From a bacterium UBP4_UBA6127 (GTDB lineage: Bacteria; UBP4; UBA4092), in NCBI GenBank assembly GCA_002428325.1, contig DIVR01000033.1, positions 1 through 15,561 of the forward strand: a DNA stretch of 15,561 nt. Reading direction: 5' to 3'. This document shows positions 7,290 through 12,991 of this stretch, in pieces. How positions within the stretch are numbered: position 1 is the stretch's first letter; every line of letters begins with the position of its first letter. A program made the position numbers and the translations under genes. The notes beneath the pieces are model-generated. The model was not told where the DNA came from and made no database searches. It was given only the letters and a program-made list of their open reading frames with translations.

Positions 7290-7799
7290 ATGAAAAAGAA
7301 AGGTTTTACCCTGATTGAACTTCTTATAGTAGTGGCGATTATTGCTATCCTGGCTGCGATTGCCATTCCGAACTTCCTTGCTGCGCAAGTTCGGGCCAAA
7401 TATTCCCGTTGTAAGGGGGAAATGCGTTCTATAGCCATGGCCTTGGAAAGCTACAGTGTTGATAACGGTCAATATGTTTGTAATACATCAAACAATGGTG
7501 GAGATTATAGAACATTTGGCAGTGGATTAAGGCTTTGCCTGACCCCATTGACCACTCCCGTCGCATATATAACCAGTATCCCGACAGATCCTTTTATTGC
7601 TAATTTAACCTGGCCTGAAACGTATGTCTATTATTGTGACATGATCCAGCGAGGACCTTATTGGGGAGGATATAGTGTTGGATTATGGTATTGGGGGTTA
7701 TGGAGCTTTGGTCCTAACAGCCATACCGACTGGGGTGAATTCTATGACCCGAGTAATGGAACTGTCTCAAATGGAGATGTCCATCGTTTTGGTCCATAA
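7290..7799 (+). CDS. Type IV pilin-like / pseudopilin protein (copy 1)
   Basis: 169 aa. The class III signal is explicit: MKKKG then FTLIELLIVVAIIAILAAIA, with prepilin peptidase cutting after Gly5 and the conserved glutamate at mature position 5 (E10). The hydrophobic helix is followed by IPNFLAAQVRAK, and then a divergent globular part with ESYSVDNGQY, an AYITSIPTDPF segment, YYCD and the C-terminal motif WSFGPN...DPSNGTVSNGD. This layout is typical of the G/H-type pseudopilins that occur in many copies in several candidate phyla. The protein would assemble as a filament subunit or serve as a surface protein anchored by its N-terminal helix. No assembly ATPase, platform protein or prepilin peptidase is in the window. 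The N-terminal coding segment is nearly identical in DNA to that of the next gene. Confidence 0.9.
   Translation: MKKKGFTLIELLIVVAIIAILAAIAIPNFLAAQVRAKYSRCKGEMRSIAMALESYSVDNGQYVCNTSNNGGDYRTFGSGLRLCLTPLTTPVAYITSIPTDPFIANLTWPETYVYYCDMIQRGPYWGGYSVGLWYWGLWSFGPNSHTDWGEFYDPSNGTVSNGDVHRFGP
7296..7399 (+). repeat. Direct repeat, copy A (pilin N-terminal coding segment)
   Basis: These 104 nt match 7900-8003 at 102 positions (offset 604); the two mismatches are A/T in CTTATAGTA and G/T in GCTGCGCAA. Similarity drops sharply just outside the block. It encodes the prepilin cleavage site and hydrophobic helix. Confidence 0.95.
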
Positions 7800-7893
7800 G
7801 AGTTTAGTTATGGATTCATCAGAGTCTTCTCAAGACAATTAGCTTTACAGGGTTAGAAAATAGAAGGGAATTAAGTTAAGTGAGGTGATCTTG

Positions 7894-8427
7894 ATGTATA
7901 AGAAAGGTTTTACCCTGATTGAACTTCTTATTGTAGTGGCGATTATTGCTATCCTGGCTGCGATTGCCATTCCGAACTTCCTTGCTGCTCAAGTTCGGGC
8001 CAAGGTGGCTCGGGTTCATGAGGAAATGAGGGGCATGGCAACAGGTTTGGAATCATATTTTGTGGATAATAATAACTATCCGACGGATGGCGGCTCTGGA
8101 AATGTATGCAGTTCTACTCCAACTCAATTTACAGGTGTTGTCGTTTTATCTACTCCCATTGCCTATATAACCAGGCTCCCGACCGATTATTTCCGGGTTG
8201 GACATCCCTATTGGCCTGATCCCAGTAATCAGACTTATGTTTATTATTGTGACGGAAAAGATGTTCCAGCGACCTGGTGGAATTCTCCGGCAGCATGGAA
8301 TTATGCCATGTTTTCATTCGGTCCTGACAAGATAAGCAGTTGGGCGACTGAGTATGATCCAACCAATGGAACCGTCAGCAATGGTGATATTCGCCGTTTT
8401 GGTCCTGGCAGAGGTATTGGCCGGTAA
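7894..8427 (+). CDS. Type IV pilin-like / pseudopilin protein (copy 2)
   Basis: 177 aa from ATG 7894 (MYKKG then FTLIELLIVVA). A GTG at 7885 is in frame but overlaps the ribosome site GAGGTGATC, so ATG 7894 is preferred. The cleavage site after Gly5 and the glutamate E10 are present. The C-terminal half contains EEMRGMATGLESYFVDNNNYP, AYITRLPTDYF, YVYYCDGKD, MFSFGPDK and DPTNGTVSNGDIRRFGPG, paralogous to copy 1 but clearly diverged. It lies 94 nt after copy 1 with no terminator in between, so the two are probably co-transcribed. The strong terminator at 8455 ends the unit. Its role is as for copy 1; the difference in globular domains suggests major and minor subunits or different ligands. Confidence 0.9.
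   Translation: MYKKGFTLIELLIVVAIIAILAAIAIPNFLAAQVRAKVARVHEEMRGMATGLESYFVDNNNYPTDGGSGNVCSSTPTQFTGVVVLSTPIAYITRLPTDYFRVGHPYWPDPSNQTYVYYCDGKDVPATWWNSPAAWNYAMFSFGPDKISSWATEYDPTNGTVSNGDIRRFGPGRGIGR
7900..8003 (+). repeat. Direct repeat, copy B (pilin N-terminal coding segment)
   Basis: Partner of 7296-7399, with 102 of 104 identical bases. Confidence 0.95.
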
Positions 8428-8454
8428 TTTTATTTTCTGATATTTTTCCTGCGT

Positions 8455-8493
8455 AAGGAGGGCGGCCGGTTCATCTGGCTCCCTCCTTTTTTA
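8455..8493 (+). terminator. Strong intrinsic terminator after the pilin genes
   Basis: AAGGAGGG (8455-8462) pairs with CCCTCCTT (8481-8488), and the T-run at 8487-8492 follows immediately. It separates the carbohydrate/pilin cluster from the hydrogenase operon leader. Confidence 0.85.
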
Positions 8494-8521
8494 TTGGGAG
8501 ATATATAAAGTAAATTTCTGA

Positions 8522-8550
8522 TTGACAGCGAATTCTTCTTATGATACTTA
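8522..8550 (+). promoter_or_regulatory. Possible sigma70 promoter for the hydrogenase operon leader
   Basis: A perfect TTGACA at 8522-8527 shares the 12-mer TTGACAGCGAAT with the promoter at 780. The -10 is less clear: GATACT at 8543-8548 gives a 15-nt spacer and TACTTA at 8545-8550 gives 17. It is placed 29 nt after the upstream terminator, as expected for a new transcription unit. Confidence 0.45.
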
Positions 8551-8556
8551 TTATAC

Positions 8557-8826
8557 GTGGATACGCGGAATGTCAGGGTAACAAAAGTGGAACATCCGCG
8601 GTTCGGCAGACTCACCTCTTACAAATGCCGAATGAATGACAGCTGAAGCGACTTGGGGTGCTGATGATGCTGATGGCAGAAAAAGAAAAGGTTCCAATCT
8701 CGGTCTCACAAGGGAATTAGGGCATCCATATGATGCATCCAGGATTCTGGAGGATTATCCAGAGGCCTGGATGCATATCATATAATGAACGAGAAATAAG
8801 GGCGTTAATAAAGTAAGGAGGGCCAT
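8557..8826 (+). other. Structured 5' leader of the hydrogenase operon
   Basis: This is about 270 nt without a supported gene, carrying three consecutive stem-loops. The first is CGCGGA-TGT (8564-8573, one bulged A) with ACA-TCCGCG (8592-8600). The second is TTCGGCA (8602-8608) with TGCCGAA (8626-8632). The third is the long hairpin at 8728-8783. It could be a regulatory leader (riboswitch, protein-binding RNA or attenuator) or contain processed small RNA. I do not recognise a known riboswitch consensus. None of the stems has a T-tract, so control of translation or RNA stability fits better than simple termination. Confidence 0.4.
8728..8783 (+). repeat. Long interrupted inverted repeat (hairpin) before the hydrogenase operon
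   Basis: ATGCATCCAGG (8733-8743) pairs perfectly with CCTGGATGCAT (8766-8776). Five further outer pairs form across a 2-nt bulge (8728-8732 with 8779-8783), and an inner stem TCTGGA/TCCAGA (8746-8751 with 8758-8763) closes a 6-nt loop. The hairpin ends 43 nt before the first start codon of the operon. Confidence 0.8.
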
Positions 8827-9309
8827 ATGAGCCAAGTCTCCATGCAAAGCGAACCCTTGGACCTGAAACCTCTGGATGAAATCCTCAGTGAGTATGCAGG
8901 CCGAACCGGGACCTTGATTACTATCCTTCAAAGAGCCCAGGAAATATATGGGTATCTTCCCCCTGAAGTACTTCTTCACATAGCCGAACGTGGAGATATT
9001 CCCCTCAGTCAAATTTACGGTGTGGTTACTTTTTACTCTCAGTTCTACCTGACCCGCAGGGGTAAACATATCATCCGCCAATGTGATGGTACCGCCTGCC
9101 ATGTCCGGGGAGCTGGAAAAATTGTCGATGTGGTTGAACATGAATTGAATATTGTTGATGGAGAGACTACCCCGGATTATAAATATTCTTTTGAAGTGGT
9201 TTATTGCCTGGGGTCTTGCGGATTATCACCGGTAGCCGTGATTGATGATACGGTCTATGGCCGCCTGAGCCCCGAGAAAATGGCGCAGATGTTGAAAGAA
9301 ATGCACTGA
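8827..9309 (+). CDS. hoxE: NuoE/HoxE/HndA-like [2Fe-2S] subunit of an NAD(P)-linked hydrogenase
   Basis: 160 aa, ATG 8827 with AAGGAGG (8815-8821) 5 nt upstream. This is the 24-kDa-subunit family: a helical N-terminal half (ILQRAQEIYGYLPPEVL, SQIYGVVTFYSQF) and a thioredoxin-like C-terminal half binding one [2Fe-2S] cluster through C86, C91, C127 and C131 (CDGTAC ... CLGSC). Length is as usual for the family. It docks on the FMN subunit and accepts electrons in complex I, Hox, Hnd and HydABC enzymes. It is the first gene of the hydrogenase operon; the next gene is HndB-like, so hndA or hydC would be equally suitable names. No signal peptide, cytoplasmic. Confidence 0.92.
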   Translation: MSQVSMQSEPLDLKPLDEILSEYAGRTGTLITILQRAQEIYGYLPPEVLLHIAERGDIPLSQIYGVVTFYSQFYLTRRGKHIIRQCDGTACHVRGAGKIVDVVEHELNIVDGETTPDYKYSFEVVYCLGSCGLSPVAVIDDTVYGRLSPEKMAQMLKEMH

Positions 9310-9334
9310 CAGTTTTTTGGGTTTTATGATGACG

Positions 9335-9357
9335 GGAGTTGGATACGATTCAACTCC
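9335..9357 (+). other. Intercistronic stem-loop between hoxE-like and hndB-like genes
   Basis: GGAGTTG (9335-9341) pairs with CAACTCC (9351-9357) around a 9-nt loop. There is no T-tract after it. It ends 40 nt before the next start codon and may be a processing or stability element. Confidence 0.5.
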
Positions 9358-9397
9358 TTCCCATATCCATTTGCTTCATGCAAAGGAGGACCGGAAA

Positions 9398-9787
9398 ATG
9401 CCCAAACTGAAAAGCTTGAAGGATTTAAATTCCTTAAGGGAAGAGTTACAGAAAGATGTTGTCTTGCGGACGCATATGGAAACCCGAATCATTGTCGGGA
9501 TGGGCAGCTGCAGTATTTCCACGGGAGCCAGGGAAGTTATGGAAGCCATAATGAAAGAGCTGGCCCGAAAGAAAATCATTGCCCAAGTTAAAACAGTGGG
9601 TTGTATCGGAATGTGTGAAAAAGAGCCTCTGGTGAATATTGTCCAGGGAGATGAGCCTATGGTGACCTATGCCCATGTAACCCCGGAGATGGTTCCCCGG
9701 TTGATTGAAGAGCATCTGGTTCAGGGCAAGGTTATTCAGGAATGGGTCATGGCAAGACTGAATGTTACAGCCAAGACAAACCATTAA
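9398..9787 (+). CDS. hndB: HndB-like [2Fe-2S] thioredoxin-fold protein
   Basis: 129 aa from ATG 9398, supported by AAAGGAGGA (9382-9390) 7 nt upstream. An in-frame ATG at 9317 would add 27 residues but has no ribosome site and would run through the stem-loop. After a charged N-terminal helix comes a thioredoxin-like ferredoxin domain with GMGSCSISTGAREVM and VKTVGCIGMCEKEPLV. Only three cysteines are present (C38, C69, C73); the second cysteine of the usual C-x4-C pair is replaced, as in many members of the HndB-type group. Such proteins accompany NuoE- and NuoF-like subunits in NADP-reducing and bifurcating hydrogenases (order hndA-hndB-hndC), exactly the order here. Probably an electron-relay or assembly subunit. 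Whether it binds a cluster cannot be told from sequence. Confidence 0.8.
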   Translation: MPKLKSLKDLNSLREELQKDVVLRTHMETRIIVGMGSCSISTGAREVMEAIMKELARKKIIAQVKTVGCIGMCEKEPLVNIVQGDEPMVTYAHVTPEMVPRLIEEHLVQGKVIQEWVMARLNVTAKTNH

Positions 9788-9839
9788 AAAATAAAAAGAT
9801 TGAGGCATCATGGTTGATTAAGTAAGAGGAGGGCCTTTA

Positions 9840-12800
9840 ATGTCTGATATCCTTTATCATTATACGATCCTGACTTGCGGCGGGGATGAGTGTACTGCTC
9901 TTGGCTCAAAAAGGATTATTGATTGCCTTAGCGAAGAAATTGCGAGTCGGAATCTGGAAAAAGAGATTCGAGTTATTCAAACCAATTGCCGTGGATTCTG
10001 CCCGGTAGGGCCCATCATGGTGATTTATCCCCGGGGTATTTTATATTGCCGAATTCGTCCTTCTGACATTCCCCAGATTATCGAGAAAACTGTATTAAAT
10101 GGTATTATCCTGGATGAACTGACTTATAAAGAACCGGATACTCTGAAGTCCCTGCCTTTTTATGATGAAATCCCTTTTTATTCAAAACAGAAACGGATAA
10201 CGTTAAGAAACTGCGGCGTTATTAATCCGGAAGTGATTGAAGATTATATTGCCAATGATGGGTATTCCGGCCTGGCAAAAGTCTTGTCGGAGATGTCTCC
10301 CAAAGAGGTCGTTGAGGAAGTGAAGAAGTCCGGACTGAGAGGCCGGGGTGGCGGTGGTTTCTCCACCGGTATGAAATGGGAAATCACTTCCAAATCTCCC
10401 GGAGACATAAAATATGTGGTCTGTAATGCTGATGAAGGGGATCCCGGTGCATTTATGGACAGGTCTATCCTTGAAAGCGATCCCCACAGCCTGATTGAGG
10501 GAATGACTATTGGCGGTTATGCCATTGGAGCCAAACAGGGTTATATTTACTGCCGAGCGGAATATCCTTTAGCCATTAAACGGCTGAAAAGAGCCATTTC
10601 TCAGGCGGAGGAATATGGACTTTTGGGTGAGAATATCCTCAATAAAGAATTTAGTTTCCATCTGGAGATAAAAGAAGGCGCCGGCGCTTTTGTTTGTGGT
10701 GAAGAAACCGCGCTGATTGCCTCGATTGAGGGGAGAAGGGGAGAACCTCGTCCCCGGCCTCCTTTCCCATCGGTCGCAGGACTCTGGGGAAAACCTACCA
10801 ATGTGAATAATGTTAAAAGCTATGCCAATGTTCCCCAAATTATATTGAAGGGTTCAGACTGGTTCAGAAGCATCGGGACCGAAAACAGTCCCGGGACCGC
10901 TATCTTTGCCCTGACCGGAAAAGTTAAAAATACGGGATTGGTGGAAGTCCCGATGGGTATTTCTCTGGGAGAAATCATATTTGATGTCGGCGGCGGCATC
11001 CCTCAGAAAAAGAAATTTAAAGCAGTCCAGACTGGTGGTCCTCTGGGGGGATGCCTGCCGACTGAGCATTTAAATGTACAGGTGGATTTTGATTCCCTGA
11101 AAGCGGCTGGAGCGGTCATGGGTTCGGGTGGAATGATTGTTGTGGATGAAGACACCTGTATGGTGGAATTCTCCAAGTTTTTCCTGAAATTTGCCCAGGC
11201 AGAATCTTGTGGTAAATGTGTTCCCTGCCGAGTAGGGGGGCAGCTGATGTTGGAAATCCTGAAAGATATATCTGAAGGACGGGGAAAACTGGAAGATATA
11301 GATACCCTCAAGAATATTTCTGAAGGAATGAAAGAAGGAGCCTTGTGCGGTTTGGGGCAGCTCACTCCAGGCCCGGTTTTGTCCGCCCTTCGTTATTTTG
11401 AAGAGGAATTTAAAACTCATATCCTGGAAAAGAGATGCCCTTCCGGTGCCTGTAGAATACTGGTCAGGGCTCGTTGCACCAATGCCTGTCCGGCGGAGGT
11501 GGATGTTCCTGCTTTTGTGGCATTGATAGGCCAGGGACGATATTCAGAGGCTTTGGAAGTCCATCGAAAACGTAATCCTTTTGCCATGATCTGCGGCCGT
11601 GTTTGTCCGGCTTTCTGTGAGAATAAATGCCGCCAATCGGATATCGGTGAGCCTTTGGCTATCCGGCATGTCAAACGTTTTATGGCAGACCATGAAAAGG
11701 AAGTTCCCTGGATACCCCCTAAACTGGAAAGTTTAAAATCTCAGAAAGTGGCGATTGTCGGCGCCGGACCTTCCGGTCTGACGGCTGGACTTCGCCTGGC
11801 TCAATTGGGTTACCCCGTTACTATTTATGAAAAACTTCCTGTGGCCGGGGGAATGATGGTGGTGGGTATTCCTGAATATCGGCTGCCCAGAGATATCCTG
11901 CAGATTGAGATTGATAACATCCTGAGCGCTGGCATAGATTTGAAATTGAACCAGTCCCTGGGAACCGATTTTACGGTAGAAACTTTGATGGAAGAAGAGA
12001 AATTCAGCGCGGTCATTCTAGCCATTGGCGCTCACCGAAGCCGAAAAATGGGGATTCCCGGAGAAGAATTAAATGGGGTCATCCATGGGACCGAATACCT
12101 GAAGGAAGTCAATCTGGGTATTCCTGAAAATCTGGAAGGTAAACGGGTGGCGGTGGTAGGGGGCGGAGCGGTGGCTATTGATGCAGCCCGAAGCGCTTGG
12201 AGAATGGGTGCCTCCCAGGTTCACCTGGTTTATCGAAGGACTCGGGATGATATGCCGGCCTGGGGAGAAGAAATACATAACGCTACGGTGGAAGGAATTC
12301 AATTCCATTTTCTGACCAATCCTGTTCGTATTCTTGGAACTGACCATGTTACCGGAATGGTCTGCCAGGCTCAGAAATTAGGCGATTTCGATAAGAGCGC
12401 CCGCCGCCGTCCCGTTCCCGTCGAAGGAAGCGAGTTTACTCTGGAGGTGGATATTATTATTCCGGCTATCGGCGAAATGCCTGAAATATCCAGTATGGAG
12501 GGCAGCCAGAATATCAGTATTAATAAAGATGGGACAGTAACCGTAAGCGCGGATTTGGCGACCAGCAGAGAAGGAGTCTTTGCGGCTGGGGATGTCGTCC
12601 TGGGTCCGGCCACGGTTGTAACCGCGGTCGCCTTGGGAAACAAAGTAGCTGTGGCGGTGGATTCTTATCTGAAAGGGAAAAAGATTACCAGTCCCCGATT
12701 TGTCTCTGATTACCTGGATGTCCCCCAAATATTCAATCCTGAAGAATATGTTGAGGCCCGCCGTCCGGTTATGCCTGAGCTGCCGGTGGAAAACCGGTTA

Positions 12801-12947
12801 CGGAGTGTTGCTGAAGTCCAGTTAGGCTTGGATGAAGAAACAGCCAGGGAAGAATGCAAACGCTGCCTTCGCTGTGATTTGGAATGGTTAAGCACCAGCC
12901 AATTACTGGAAGAAATAGAAGAAGAAGTCGGGGTGGAAGAAGAATAA
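9840..12947 (+). CDS. NuoF-GltD fusion: NAD(H)/FMN diaphorase joined to an NADP(H)/FAD oxidoreductase
   Basis: 1035 aa from ATG 9840 (GAGGAGGG upstream), about twice the length of HndC/HydB or GltD alone. Domains in order: a thioredoxin-like [2Fe-2S] domain at 1-100 (C13, C18, C50, C54); NuoF core about 120-525 with the FMN/NADH glycine loop GRGGGGFSTG at 168-177, NADEGDPGAFMDR near 198, and N3-type [4Fe-4S] cysteines C457, C460, C463 and C503; a HydB-type HIxxKRCPxGxC linker (H527, C533, C538); a GltD/NfnB cysteine domain (C546, C550, C585, C589, C593, C597); the FAD motif GAGPSG at 641-646; an NADP(H) site GGGAVA at 774-779 with VYRRTR at 797-802; and a C-terminal CKRCLRC at 1006-1012. The GltD module replaces the C-terminal ferredoxin domain of HydB. 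Expected role: exchange of electrons among NADH, NADPH and the hydrogenase, possibly by bifurcation. Confidence 0.92.
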   Translation: MSDILYHYTILTCGGDECTALGSKRIIDCLSEEIASRNLEKEIRVIQTNCRGFCPVGPIMVIYPRGILYCRIRPSDIPQIIEKTVLNGIILDELTYKEPDTLKSLPFYDEIPFYSKQKRITLRNCGVINPEVIEDYIANDGYSGLAKVLSEMSPKEVVEEVKKSGLRGRGGGGFSTGMKWEITSKSPGDIKYVVCNADEGDPGAFMDRSILESDPHSLIEGMTIGGYAIGAKQGYIYCRAEYPLAIKRLKRAISQAEEYGLLGENILNKEFSFHLEIKEGAGAFVCGEETALIASIEGRRGEPRPRPPFPSVAGLWGKPTNVNNVKSYANVPQIILKGSDWFRSIGTENSPGTAIFALTGKVKNTGLVEVPMGISLGEIIFDVGGGIPQKKKFKAVQTGGPLGGCLPTEHLNVQVDFDSLKAAGAVMGSGGMIVVDEDTCMVEFSKFFLKFAQAESCGKCVPCRVGGQLMLEILKDISEGRGKLEDIDTLKNISEGMKEGALCGLGQLTPGPVLSALRYFEEEFKTHILEKRCPSGACRILVRARCTNACPAEVDVPAFVALIGQGRYSEALEVHRKRNPFAMICGRVCPAFCENKCRQSDIGEPLAIRHVKRFMADHEKEVPWIPPKLESLKSQKVAIVGAGPSGLTAGLRLAQLGYPVTIYEKLPVAGGMMVVGIPEYRLPRDILQIEIDNILSAGIDLKLNQSLGTDFTVETLMEEEKFSAVILAIGAHRSRKMGIPGEELNGVIHGTEYLKEVNLGIPENLEGKRVAVVGGGAVAIDAARSAWRMGASQVHLVYRRTRDDMPAWGEEIHNATVEGIQFHFLTNPVRILGTDHVTGMVCQAQKLGDFDKSARRRPVPVEGSEFTLEVDIIIPAIGEMPEISSMEGSQNISINKDGTVTVSADLATSREGVFAAGDVVLGPATVVTAVALGNKVAVAVDSYLKGKKITSPRFVSDYLDVPQIFNPEEYVEARRPVMPELPVENRLRSVAEVQLGLDEETAREECKRCLRCDLEWLSTSQLLEEIEEEVGVEEE

Positions 12948-12973
12948 TTCCCCAGGAATAAATACCTTAATTG

Positions 12974-12980
12974 AAAGGAG
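12974..12980 (+). promoter_or_regulatory. Ribosome binding site that fixes the start of the 12992 gene
   Basis: AAAGGAG lies 11 nt before ATG 12992. A TTG at 12971 in the same frame overlaps this site and so cannot be the start. Confidence 0.65.
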
Positions 12981-12991
12981 CACCCTGGAAT

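Noticed and set aside
8664..8720. 18-codon possible leader peptide (MMLMAEKEKV...) before the long hairpin
   Set aside because: No ribosome site, and no run of regulatory codons that would suggest attenuation.
9317..9397. N-terminal extension of the HndB-like protein from ATG 9317
   Set aside because: The extension covers an intercistronic hairpin and a strong ribosome site that clearly serves ATG 9398.
9446..9811. Minus-strand open frame of 121 aa opposite the HndB-like gene (and similar ones opposite the fusion gene, e.g. 11003-11365 and 12378-12728)
   Set aside because: They lie entirely opposite well-supported genes, have no ribosome sites and no recognisable protein features.
12971..12991. 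TTG start for the NuoG-like protein
   Set aside because: The TTG overlaps the ribosome binding site of ATG 12992.
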